From assembly GCA_964641155.1 (NCBI GenBank), contig CAZXJO010000005.1, forward strand, positions 68,790-132,789: a DNA stretch of 64,000 nucleotides, written 5' to 3'. The notes below the pieces were generated by a model, which had not been told where the DNA came from, did not search any database, and saw only the letters and a program-made list of their open reading frames with translations. The position numbers were made by a program, and so were the translations under genes. The stretch comes from DTCV01 sp964641155. Lineage in GTDB: Archaea; Thermoproteota; Thermoprotei_A; Sulfolobales; NBVN01. Below, piece after piece: positions 42,207 through 50,507 of the stretch. Each line of letters starts with the position of its first letter. The first letter of the stretch is position 1.

Positions 42207-43340
42207 CTACACCGCCTTGAACTTATCACACCACGACTCATAAACCTTGATTGCCTCCTTACTGACACTCGGTTTTCTATCCTTAATGACTTCGATAAAG
42301 TCATCCAAGGACACACCCCTCGGGTCGCCTAAGCCGCCATTTCTCTCGAATAGTTCCTTGACCGTTCTCAGATGAGCTGCCATAACTATGTCTCTTACGT
42401 CACTGCTTGTGTAACCCTCTAACATATCGGCGAGCTTTTCGAGGTCTACGTCAGGCGATAGTTTCAAACCCCTCGTATAAAGCTTCAGTAGCTCAACCCT
42501 AGCCTCCCTGTTAGGTAATGGAATGAAGATCCTCTTCTGGAATCTTCGTATGAACGCCTCATCAAGTCTCCACGGCTTGTTAGTAGCAGCTATAACATAT
42601 ATGAAGTACTTGAAGGTTTTGTCCAGGAGCCCGTCCATCTCCTTAAGGAATTGATTCCTGACCCTGACCTCACCGCCCACCTCACTATTATACGTACCTA
42701 AGAGGGAGTCAACCTCATCGATGAATATGACGACAGGTTTACCCCCTTGCGCAACCTCCCTAGCTTTCTTGAAGATCTTAGCGACGTTCCTCTCCGCCTC
42801 ACCGAGCCACTTAGACATAACTGATGCCGCATCTAAGTTTATGAACACTCCGTCAATCTCTGTAGCCACGGCGGCAGCCAGTAACGTCTTGCCACAACCA
42901 GGCGGGCCGAAAAGCAGTATCCCCCTATGCCAACCAAGTGGAAACAGTTCAGGCCTTAACGTCGGGTAAATAATAGCTTCTTTAACGGCCTCCTTAGCCT
43001 CAGTTAAATCAGCTATGTCGTTAAAGGTTACACCCGGCTTCTCCTTAAACACCACCTCATTAAACACATCGTCACCGTTGGACTGACCATAATGCGGTGA
43101 GGAAGCCACTAACTTCATCGACTCGAGATCCTTAATCCTCTTTTCATACTCTTTTATCCACTGCCTGTATACGTTGGTTAAACCGCCATCCGGGTATAAA
43201 GCTACTATCTTCCTAATGACCTCGACAGCCTTCCTGTAATTCTTAATTGCATCGTCGAACTTACCTTCTCTATCATACCTCACAGCTTGAATGGCGTATT
43301 GCCTCGCCATCCCTTCAAGGTACTCGTAGGACTGGCTCAA
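42207..43340 (-). CDS. cdvC: Cell division protein CdvC (Vps4-like AAA ATPase)
   Basis: 377 residues. N-terminal MIT domain (about 1-75: AIQAVRYDREGKFDDAIKNY), which binds the CdvB tail, then one AAA domain: Walker A LLFGPPGCGKTLLAAAVATE, Walker B VIFIDEVDSLLG, sensor AATNKPWRLDEAFIRRF with the Arg finger, and LEGYTSSDVRDIVMAAHLR. Remodels ESCRT-III filaments at division. Follows cdvB after a 50-base gap containing a hairpin. Confidence 0.95.
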   Translation of the reverse strand: MSQSYEYLEGMARQYAIQAVRYDREGKFDDAIKNYRKAVEVIRKIVALYPDGGLTNVYRQWIKEYEKRIKDLESMKLVASSPHYGQSNGDDVFNEVVFKEKPGVTFNDIADLTEAKEAVKEAIIYPTLRPELFPLGWHRGILLFGPPGCGKTLLAAAVATEIDGVFINLDAASVMSKWLGEAERNVAKIFKKAREVAQGGKPVVIFIDEVDSLLGTYNSEVGGEVRVRNQFLKEMDGLLDKTFKYFIYVIAATNKPWRLDEAFIRRFQKRIFIPLPNREARVELLKLYTRGLKLSPDVDLEKLADMLEGYTSSDVRDIVMAAHLRTVKELFERNGGLGDPRGVSLDDFIEVIKDRKPSVSKEAIKVYESWCDKFKAV

Positions 43341-43357
43341 TTAAATCCACCTTGAGG

Positions 43358-43377
43358 GGTATTCGTTGATGAATACC
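43358..43377 (-). promoter_or_regulatory. Hairpin between cdvB and cdvC
   Basis: Perfect inverted repeat GGTATTC-(6 nt)-GAATACC in the 50-base gap between the cdvB stop and the cdvC start, about 18 bases before the cdvC ATG and its AGGTGG ribosome binding site. Could act as an mRNA processing site, attenuator or translation control that sets the CdvB:CdvC ratio. Confidence 0.45.
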
Positions 43378-43390
43378 TTGACAACTAAAA

Positions 43391-44281
43391 CTAAAATGTG
43401 ATTTTGTTTTTCTCTTTCAAAGATCTGAGTGCTTGAATTACCTCATCCTTACTCACGTTAAACTGCTTAGCAGCATCTGAGACATCGATAAACCCACCAT
43501 GCGTTAGGATGTATTCAAGCACTCTATCCTCCAAGGAGTTGTTGACCGGCCGTGGGGGTTTCACCTCCCTACTGCTTGCGTTGCTTACCTTACTCGCCGC
43601 CGTCTGCGAAGTCCCACTAACTACTACTTTGAACTCGCCTGAGCCGGCTACCGACGTTTTAAGTAGTTCTTCAGGTATTTGAGGTAATGACTTACTGATC
43701 TTAGCCTCAGCCACCTCCTTAACTTCCTGAAGTATCTTTTGAGCCTCATCGGATAGGTCTAACATCTTGTCCTGCGATACCGTAGTGCCGGTGGTCGATA
43801 ATATTAAGTTCCTAATCTCATTGGTCAAGACGTCTATACCTGTGGCAACTTCAGGTACGACGTTACTTACCTGTCCTTTAAGAACGTTCAGTATAGCTAA
43901 CACCGAACCCAGTGCCAGGTTGATGTTACTGATCTCCTTAATAGTCTCGATACGCAGTATAGCCCTCTCCAACGCGAGTGCGGAGGTGTATATGTTGGTT
44001 ATTATCTTTCTTATCTCGGCTAACTCGTTCACGTATATAGCGGCTTTCGGTTTATCACCCTTAACATATGCCGTGATCGCTGACCTGAAGAGGTCGTCGT
44101 GTCTGACCCTCAACCTACTTACGGTCTCCTCCAACATGTCCTTATACTCCCTGAGCTTGATAGCTATGTCTAAAATAGACCTCCTTAGACTCCTCCTACT
44201 GTTCCAGGCAGTTATATCGGTAAATATCCTGAAGATCTTGCTGAGCCCACCTGCAGGGTTGTTAGCTACGACGCTCACCAA
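43391..44281 (-). CDS. cdvB: Cell division protein CdvB (ESCRT-III homologue)
   Basis: 296 residues. Basic ESCRT-III core of helices over 1-190 (SRRSLRRSILDIAIKLREYK, VKGDKPKAAIYVNELAEIRK), a Pro-containing MIM2-type motif KSLPQIPEEL near 205 for binding the CdvC MIT domain, a low-complexity linker, and a C-terminal winged helix (EDRVLEYILTHGGFIDVSDA through SLKEKNKITF) that binds CdvA. This is the full CdvB, not one of the short paralogues lacking the winged helix. Confidence 0.94.
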   Translation of the reverse strand: MVSVVANNPAGGLSKIFRIFTDITAWNSRRSLRRSILDIAIKLREYKDMLEETVSRLRVRHDDLFRSAITAYVKGDKPKAAIYVNELAEIRKIITNIYTSALALERAILRIETIKEISNINLALGSVLAILNVLKGQVSNVVPEVATGIDVLTNEIRNLILSTTGTTVSQDKMLDLSDEAQKILQEVKEVAEAKISKSLPQIPEELLKTSVAGSGEFKVVVSGTSQTAASKVSNASSREVKPPRPVNNSLEDRVLEYILTHGGFIDVSDAAKQFNVSKDEVIQALRSLKEKNKITF

Positions 44282-44292
44282 TACTCCCTCTT

Positions 44293-44994
44293 CTAATGGT
44301 CAACTACCTGGACCTGTATGGGTGCTTCAGACTTCGGCACTAACGGCAGCTGCGGAGGGGCCGTGGCTGTTAAAGGTGTTTTTGTCTCCGTCGGTTCTGC
44401 CTCTAACTTCTCAATTATATCTAAGTGTTTCTCGATGTCTTTCTTCTCATCCTGAGCCTTACTCTTGGACTGCCTTAAATAGTCAATCGATGTCTTGTAC
44501 GACGTTTCGCTGACCTCGTTAGACATGTAGAGAACCATTAGGTTGGAGGTCGCCTTCTCCAACCTTATTATGTGGTCCTCGAGGTCGTTGATCCTCTGCC
44601 TCAACTTCATCTTGACCTCCTTAACCTTTTCCTTAATCCTGCTGAACTCCTTATCAAGCCTCCCCTTCATCTCTTCATATGCATGCCCAGGTATGTTGCC
44701 CTTCCTATACAATTCCTCAACAGCCCTCATCCTCTTCCTAACCCTATCCAACTGATTTTCCACGTTGATCGCATCCACCTTCCACTCCTGAATCACCACG
44801 ATACCGTCCGGAGTTAACTTCAGCCTATCACTATGTACTTGCTTATAGCTATCCTCATTTAAGGCGATCTCGACAGACTCAACACTTCCTGAGACATCGG
44901 CGTAAATACTTAGAAGTGTACCAACGAACCTACCATACTCATCCTTTATCTTCTGGCCCAAATACCTTTCAATTTGATCAACCGTAATCACCAT
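44293..44994 (-). CDS. cdvA: Cell division protein CdvA
   Basis: 233 residues from the ATG at 44994 (GGTGG about ten bases upstream; a GTG three codons earlier is open). N-terminal PRC-barrel-like domain (ITVDQIERYLGQKIKDEYGR, DRLKLTPDGIVVIQEWKVDA), a long coiled coil (about 70-190, KEKVKEVKMKLRQRINDLED), then a Pro/Thr-rich tail ending KSEAPIQVQVVDH that would carry the CdvB-binding peptide. Membrane/DNA-associated protein that recruits CdvB. Diagnostic for Cdv-dividing Thermoproteota. Confidence 0.93.
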   Translation of the reverse strand: MVITVDQIERYLGQKIKDEYGRFVGTLLSIYADVSGSVESVEIALNEDSYKQVHSDRLKLTPDGIVVIQEWKVDAINVENQLDRVRKRMRAVEELYRKGNIPGHAYEEMKGRLDKEFSRIKEKVKEVKMKLRQRINDLEDHIIRLEKATSNLMVLYMSNEVSETSYKTSIDYLRQSKSKAQDEKKDIEKHLDIIEKLEAEPTETKTPLTATAPPQLPLVPKSEAPIQVQVVDH

Positions 44995-45030
44995 TACCGC
45001 CACCGTAAGAATATCTCCCCAAACATCTAA

Positions 45031-45040
45031 TCTTAAAAAA
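45031..45040 (-). promoter_or_regulatory. TATA box for cdvA
   Basis: Minus-strand TTTTTTAAGA about 37-46 bases upstream of the cdvA ATG; predicted start near 45010 with GGTGG just downstream. Stretch 45004-45304 (divergent gap) holds otherwise only AT-rich sequence, a possible weak C/D-like element and two near-repeats (see 45185-45241). Confidence 0.5.
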
Positions 45041-45184
45041 CCTTAGTCCTTTAACCCCAGCTTCATCGACCAAATAAGGTAACACCTAGCCAGACAACGC
45101 AATTAATACATTAATCTGATGAGGGAACTCCTAACTGGGATGCGTAATCAGAACTGAGACCCAAGCAATGCCGACCTAAAATTG

Positions 45185-45241
45185 TACATAAAATAGTATA
45201 AACTTTGATGACTCAAACATGATTACATAAAATTGTAAAAA
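45185..45241. repeat. Two near-identical AT-rich repeats upstream of purC
   Basis: TACATAAAATAGTATAAA (45185-45202) and TACATAAAATTGTAAAAA (45224-45241) match at 15 of 18 positions and start 39 bases apart, in the divergent gap between cdvA and purC. The second is part of an inverted repeat TTACA-TAAAAT-TGTAA. Possible binding sites of a purine or division regulator. Confidence 0.35.
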
Positions 45242-45262
45242 TACCCCGAATCTGTGTCAGTT

Positions 45263-45274
45263 AAGCTTATTAAT
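45263..45274 (+). promoter_or_regulatory. Probable TATA box of the purine operon
   Basis: AGCTTATTAATT lies 31-42 bases before the purC ATG, giving a start near 45295. A second TATA-like sequence ATATAAATT at 45288 is too close to the ATG unless translation starts later. Confidence 0.4.
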
Positions 45275-45304
45275 TTTGTCCATGATCATATAAATTGATG
45301 CCTA

Positions 45305-46036
45305 ATGAACGAACACAAACTTGTTTATGAGGGGAAAACTAAACGTGTTTATGTAAGAAACGGTTATTTGCTTATGGAGTTTAAAGACGTAGCTACTGCT
45401 TTAGACGGTGCTAAAGTCATTCATGTACCGGGCAAAGGTGTTTTAAATGCCGCCATTACCGCGTACATCTTCAAACTCCTCAAGTCGGAGGGCGTTGAGA
45501 ATCATTTCATAGATTATGATGGTGAAAGGGTAATAACAGTTAAAAAGTTGGACATGATACCTGCAGAAATCGTGGTCCGCAACTACGCTTATGGCAGTTT
45601 GATTAAAAGGCTACCTTTATTTAAGCCGCTAACTAAGTTGAGCACGCCAATAGTTGAGTTCCACTATAAGAGCGATGAATTACATGACCCCCTCATACTC
45701 CCGGAAGATTTAATTAACCTCAATTTAATCAGCACCCACGAGCTGGAGAACGTTAAGGAATTATCGTTGAAGGTTAACGACGTTCTATCACGTAGGTTTA
45801 GCGAGTCGGGCTTGCTCCTCATAGACTTCAAGTTAGAATTTGGTAGGGATTCTGATGGTAAGATAATCCTCGCCGATGATATATGTGGGGATAGCTTAAG
45901 GGTCGTTGATAGCGAGGGTCGACATCATGATAAAGAGGTGTTCAGGAGAGGTGGAAGCGCGGAAGATTTAATTAACGCGTACAAATCACTCGCCTGCAAA
46001 CTAGGCATCAAAGTCAGAGGGTTCGAATGTACGTAG
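45305..46036 (+). CDS. purC: SAICAR synthetase
   Basis: 243 residues. Joins CAIR and aspartate in step 7 of IMP synthesis. HKLVYEGKTKRVYVRNGYLL, EIVVRNYAYGSLIKRLPLFK, LIDFKLEFGRDSDGKIILAD and DEVFRR-type KEVFRRGGSAEDL are family motifs. First gene of an eleven-gene operon; purS starts inside its last codons. Confidence 0.95.
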   Translation: MNEHKLVYEGKTKRVYVRNGYLLMEFKDVATALDGAKVIHVPGKGVLNAAITAYIFKLLKSEGVENHFIDYDGERVITVKKLDMIPAEIVVRNYAYGSLIKRLPLFKPLTKLSTPIVEFHYKSDELHDPLILPEDLINLNLISTHELENVKELSLKVNDVLSRRFSESGLLLIDFKLEFGRDSDGKIILADDICGDSLRVVDSEGRHHDKEVFRRGGSAEDLINAYKSLACKLGIKVRGFECT

Positions 46037-46293
46037 TTGAAGTAGTGATTACTAATAAGGAATCTGTCAGGGACCCTGAAGGCGAAACAATTCACCGCGA
46101 GCTGATCGTTAAGAGAGGCTTTAAAGGTATAGCAGGGGTGAGGTCCGGGAAATACCTCGAATTTCATGTGGAGAGCGACTCATGCAGGGATGCCTTGAGG
46201 TACGTCAAAGAACTCTGCTACAATTTACGGATCTACAACCCCGTCGTACATGAGGTTAGGGTGAGGGTTTCTGGCGAAGGTAGCTGTGATTAG
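46027..46293 (+). CDS. purS: FGAM synthetase subunit PurS
   Basis: 88 residues. Small subunit that links PurQ and PurL. YVVEVVITNKESVRDPEGET, AGVRSGKYLEFHVES and YNPVVHEVRVRV match PurS. Overlaps purC by ten bases and purQ by eight. Confidence 0.92.
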   Translation: MYVVEVVITNKESVRDPEGETIHRELIVKRGFKGIAGVRSGKYLEFHVESDSCRDALRYVKELCYNLRIYNPVVHEVRVRVSGEGSCD

Positions 46294-46942
46294 GTTCCCA
46301 GGAACTAACGCTGACTTAGACGTTGTGTGGGCGTTACGTAAGGTGGCTGGCCTGGACACATCGTTGGTTTGGTATAAAGATTTCAGAAGCAGCCATTACG
46401 ACGCCATAGTGCTGCCTGGCGGGTTCAGTTACGGCGACTGGCTCAGGGCAGGGGCTATAGCGGCTAACAGTGAAGCCATTGATGAGGTTCGTGAGGCAGT
46501 AAGTAAGGGAGTGCCCACGCTGGGTATATGTAATGGATTTCAAATACTTACTGAGGCCGGGCTCTTACCGGGGGCGTTACTACCTAACAGTTCGGGAAAG
46601 TTCATATGTAGGTGGGTCAAAGTTAAGATAATCAGGCCTAGGGGTCCTTGGCTTAAGCTAGCATATGACGGATTAACCGTTGACATGCCCATAGCTCATG
46701 GTGAGGGACGTTACTACATAGATAACTACGTGGATGGCGTTCCAATGATTAAGTACTATGACTCCAACCCCAACGGGAGCTCATTCGACTTAGCGGGGGT
46801 AGCTTCAGGTGATGGATTAGTGTTAGGTTTAATGCCCCACCCTGAGAGGGCTGCGGAGAAGGAACTAACCCCACCCAACCGCTCCCCAGGTGGTTCGGTG
46901 ATCTGGCATAGCATAGCCAACTCACTTAAAGAGGGCTGGTAA
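46286..46942 (+). CDS. purQ: FGAM synthetase subunit PurQ (glutaminase)
   Basis: 218 residues. Class I glutamine amidotransferase: RFPGTNADLDVVWALRKVAG at the start, VLPGGFSYGDWLRAGAIAA, nucleophile Cys in TLGICNGFQILTEAGLLPG, and His/Glu in LMPHPERAAEKEL. Supplies ammonia to PurL. GTG/TTG-type start within purS; shares a base with purL. Confidence 0.95.
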   Translation: MIRFPGTNADLDVVWALRKVAGLDTSLVWYKDFRSSHYDAIVLPGGFSYGDWLRAGAIAANSEAIDEVREAVSKGVPTLGICNGFQILTEAGLLPGALLPNSSGKFICRWVKVKIIRPRGPWLKLAYDGLTVDMPIAHGEGRYYIDNYVDGVPMIKYYDSNPNGSSFDLAGVASGDGLVLGLMPHPERAAEKELTPPNRSPGGSVIWHSIANSLKEGW

Positions 46943-49131
46943 TGCCGCTAAGCCCTGATGAACTATCAATTATTAGAGAAATCCTAGGCAGGGAACCCAC
47001 TAATGCGGAAGTGTACATGTTTGAGGCTCAATGGAGCGAACATTGCTCATATAAGAGCAGCAGACATTATCTTAAACTACTCCCAACCATTAGTGAGGAT
47101 GTCCTAATAGGACCCGGTAGGGACGCCCCCGCAGTCAGGATATTTGATAAGTACGCCGTCGTGTTTAAAATTGAGAGCCATAACCACCCCTCTGCCGTAG
47201 ATCCCTACAACGGCGCTTCCACGGGCGTTGGGGGAATAGTACGGGACATCCTGACCCTAGGGGCTAGACCCATCGCTTTACTCGACCTTCTGTACTTCGG
47301 GGAACCGAACGAACCCTACGCTAATTGGTTGATTAGAGGTGTTGTCAGGGGGATCAGCGATTATGGAAACCGGATAGGTGTCCCCGTAGTTGCTGGGAGC
47401 ACCTACTTCGATAAATCGTACAATAGATACCCCCTAGTTAACGTAGCGTGTGTCGGCGTGGTCGAGTTAAGTAAACTCGTCCGCAGTAAGCCGGAAGCTG
47501 GTGACCTAATAGTCGTAGTTGGTAACTCAACCGGCAGGGATGGACTCTTAGGAAGTAGCTTTGCGTCAAAACCGCTGGATGGTGAACCCAGTAACATCTC
47601 GGCCGTTCAGGTAGGAGACCCATTAATTCAGAAGTTATTGATTGATGCATTAATTGACGCCGTTGATGGGGGATGCATCAAGTATCTTAAAGACCTAGGC
47701 GGCGGGGGGCTGACTACAGCGATATCTGAGACGGCGGCTGACTACGGGCTAGGGGCCGTCGTTGATCTCAGTCTACTACATCTGAGGGAGGGAGATATGA
47801 GCCCTGAGGAAATTCTGGTCTCGGAAAGTCAGGAAAGGATGATGGTCATAGTCTCTAAAGAAGGTCTCCAGAATTTAACCCCAATACTTGAGACCTACAA
47901 TCTGCGGTACAGCGTCATCGGCCACCTGGACAGTAGTGGAGTCATCAAAGTCTTCTACAAAGGTAGGTTAGTTGCTGAGGTTCCAGCTAAGGAGTTGGCT
48001 AGACCTCAAATTAAGCTGTGGGACATTGAGTTACCTAAGGAGTATAACTACCTGTCCAAGGAGGTGAGGGTCCCTGAAGTTTCTGACCTCAAAGATGCTT
48101 TGCTGAAACTCATCTCATCACCGAATGTAGTGTCCAGGGAGTGGATCTACAGCCAATACGATTACGAGGTGGGGATTAGGACCGTAGTTAAGCCGGGCTA
48201 CGGTGATGCTGCAGTCCTCAGGCTGGTGGAGGTCGATGGATATTCCGGGATAGCCGTTAAAGGCGACGGCAACCCCAGGTACACTTACATCGACCCCTTC
48301 AGAGGGGCGGCCAACGCGGTGGGTGAGTGTTTCAGGAATTTAGTTAGTGTTGGTTCTAGGCCAGTAGCCATAGTCGATGAGTTGAACGCGGGAAACCCTG
48401 AAAAACCCGTCCACTACTGGTACTTCACCCAGATGGTTAAGGGTATCTCTTGGATGGCCCATGAACTTAGACTACCAGTCGTCGGTGGTAAGGTGAGCTT
48501 CTACAATGAGGACCTGACCAACACCGACCAGGTGAAGCCTGTAACCACCATAGTTGGTGTGGGTGTTATTGACGATGTTAGGAGGGCGACAACACTTGAC
48601 TTGAAAGGTGATGGAAATTATCTAATAATCGCGGGTACGACATACCCCGAATTAGGTGGCAGTGAGTTCCTGTATAGGTGCTTCGGTATTGAAGGAGGTG
48701 AGGTCCCACAACCACGTCCTTCGACAGAACTATTAAACAGTACCTATGTTAAGAAACTTGTCGACCTAGGCTACGCTGTATCGGTACATGACGTTGGTTT
48801 AGGAGGTATGGCGGCATCACTTGTGGAAATGTGTGTAAGGGGTCGTAAAGGCGTTGATGTGAACCTACTCAACGTCCCTGAGAGGGGGTGTAGGTTGCAG
48901 GACTTACTGTTCTCGGAGACTCAGGCCCGCTACTTGATAGAAGTTAGTAAGGAGCACCTAAGTGAGGCCCTGAATATAGCTTACGGGTTAGGAGTTGACG
49001 TTGGGGTGCTAGGCGTTGTAACAGGTGATCGGATATCGATTAAACATTCCGACACTGAGATACTTAGTCTACGCATTGAGGAGGTGGCCGACATCTACGA
49101 AGCTACCTTAGCAGACCTTTTGGAGGGATAG
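46942..49131 (+). CDS. purL: FGAM synthetase subunit PurL (small type)
   Basis: 729 residues, the small PurL that needs PurQ and PurS. AQWSEHCSYKSSRHYLK, FKIESHNHPSAVDPYNGAST, GVGGIVRDILTLGARPIALL, KYLKDLGGGGLTTAISE, GDGNPRYTYIDPFRGAANAV and SVHDVGLGGMAASLVEM are canonical. Two tandem PurM-like halves are visible. Confidence 0.96.
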   Translation: MPLSPDELSIIREILGREPTNAEVYMFEAQWSEHCSYKSSRHYLKLLPTISEDVLIGPGRDAPAVRIFDKYAVVFKIESHNHPSAVDPYNGASTGVGGIVRDILTLGARPIALLDLLYFGEPNEPYANWLIRGVVRGISDYGNRIGVPVVAGSTYFDKSYNRYPLVNVACVGVVELSKLVRSKPEAGDLIVVVGNSTGRDGLLGSSFASKPLDGEPSNISAVQVGDPLIQKLLIDALIDAVDGGCIKYLKDLGGGGLTTAISETAADYGLGAVVDLSLLHLREGDMSPEEILVSESQERMMVIVSKEGLQNLTPILETYNLRYSVIGHLDSSGVIKVFYKGRLVAEVPAKELARPQIKLWDIELPKEYNYLSKEVRVPEVSDLKDALLKLISSPNVVSREWIYSQYDYEVGIRTVVKPGYGDAAVLRLVEVDGYSGIAVKGDGNPRYTYIDPFRGAANAVGECFRNLVSVGSRPVAIVDELNAGNPEKPVHYWYFTQMVKGISWMAHELRLPVVGGKVSFYNEDLTNTDQVKPVTTIVGVGVIDDVRRATTLDLKGDGNYLIIAGTTYPELGGSEFLYRCFGIEGGEVPQPRPSTELLNSTYVKKLVDLGYAVSVHDVGLGGMAASLVEMCVRGRKGVDVNLLNVPERGCRLQDLLFSETQARYLIEVSKEHLSEALNIAYGLGVDVGVLGVVTGDRISIKHSDTEILSLRIEEVADIYEATLADLLEG

Positions 49132-49136
49132 CATCC

Positions 49137-50504
49137 GTGTGCGGAATAGCCGCTTTCTACGGCCTAAATGCACCAGCCCACGTCTATAGGTTACTGCTAG
49201 AACTGCAGCACAGGGGTCAAGAATCCGCAGGCATCGCATATTTAGCCAGTAACGGTGTCGAAACCGTGGTTCGTAGCGGTTACGTATTATCCGCTTTAGA
49301 CTTAAATGAGGTCAGCAAGCTCGAATCATTAGTAGCCATAGGCCACGTCAGGTACTCGACTTCCGGGGGGTATATGGGGAGTGAGGGGGCGCAGCCAGTA
49401 ACGATTAGAGGCAGTAATATGGTGATATCAGTAGCATTCAATGGTAATATAATAAATTATCGTGAACTCTCTAGGGCTTACCTCAACGATGAATGCCGAA
49501 GTGATTCCGAAGCCCTAGCCAGGCTAATACATGAATTCACAAACGACTTAGGGGATGTCGTTGAGGCTGTTAAGAAGCTCGGTGAGGTCGTAGTAGGTAG
49601 TTACAGCTTAGTTATCTTAACCTGGGAGCCGAGAATAATCATTGCTAGAGACCCCCACGGATTCAAACCACTCGCATATGCTGTTGATGATGGATCGTTC
49701 GTAGCAGCATCAGAGACGGGCGCTGTGGAAGCGTTGAACCACAATGATTGGAAGGAACTAGAACCTGGTGAAATAGTGGTGTACGATGGAAAGTCTTTAG
49801 ACCGGGTGGGTGTGCGAGTGCCCACCCACTTCACTCCATGCGTCTTCGAGTACATCTATTTCTCAAGACCTGATTCAGTGTTCAATGGCATTCAGATACA
49901 TGAAGCAAGGGTCCGTATGGGGGCCTTCTTAGGGGCTCGTGACGATACAGCGGTAGATGTGGCTGTACCGGTACCCGACAGCGGTAGGAGTGCTGCGTTG
50001 GGATACGCTTTCGCTAAGGGTGTCAGGTTTGATGAAGGGTTGTTCAGGAACAGGTACGTTGGAAGGAGTTTCATAATGCCTCCAGGGGTGCGTGAGTTCA
50101 TTTCCAACGTTAAGTACGGATTAGTTAGGTCAGTGATCAGCGGTAGGAAGGTGGCTGTAGTTGACGACTCTCTTATAAGGGGTGTGACGTTGAAGGAGGT
50201 AAGTAGGTTGCTCCGATGCGGTGGTTGTGCGGAAGTCCACGTGAGGATAGCCAGCCCGCCGATAAAGTATCCCTGTTTCATGGGTACCGACTTCCCTAAT
50301 AGGAGGGAATTAATAGCGGCGAAGCTGAACGGGGTTGAGCCCATAGCCAAGGCAATACATGCAGATTCAGTACTCTACAACACGGTGGAAGGGCTTAAAT
50401 GGGCTACTAAGTTGGCTAATCCATGCATGGCGTGTTTTACAGGGGAGTACCCCTTCGAGTATGTAGATGTGGAGGCTCTGGAGAAGGTGTTTTCGAGGGG
50501 TTGA
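49137..50504 (+). CDS. purF: Amidophosphoribosyltransferase (active form)
   Basis: 455 residues, GTG start. First committed step of purine synthesis. After Met the sequence is CGIAAFYG, so the N-terminal nucleophile Cys is exposed without a propeptide. Glutaminase residues: LQHRGQESAGI, AIGHVRYSTSG, FNGNIINY. Phosphoribosyltransferase motif VAVVDDSLIRGVTLK. Four cysteines of the [4Fe-4S] (B. subtilis-type) enzyme are kept: PCVFEYIYFSRPD, IKYPCFMGTD, NPCMACFTGEYP. Confidence 0.96.
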   Translation: MCGIAAFYGLNAPAHVYRLLLELQHRGQESAGIAYLASNGVETVVRSGYVLSALDLNEVSKLESLVAIGHVRYSTSGGYMGSEGAQPVTIRGSNMVISVAFNGNIINYRELSRAYLNDECRSDSEALARLIHEFTNDLGDVVEAVKKLGEVVVGSYSLVILTWEPRIIIARDPHGFKPLAYAVDDGSFVAASETGAVEALNHNDWKELEPGEIVVYDGKSLDRVGVRVPTHFTPCVFEYIYFSRPDSVFNGIQIHEARVRMGAFLGARDDTAVDVAVPVPDSGRSAALGYAFAKGVRFDEGLFRNRYVGRSFIMPPGVREFISNVKYGLVRSVISGRKVAVVDDSLIRGVTLKEVSRLLRCGGCAEVHVRIASPPIKYPCFMGTDFPNRRELIAAKLNGVEPIAKAIHADSVLYNTVEGLKWATKLANPCMACFTGEYPFEYVDVEALEKVFSRG

Positions 50505-50507
50505 TCT

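Noticed and set aside
45288..45296. ATATAAATT as the purC TATA box
   Set aside because: Only nine bases from the ATG, which would put transcription start inside the gene.
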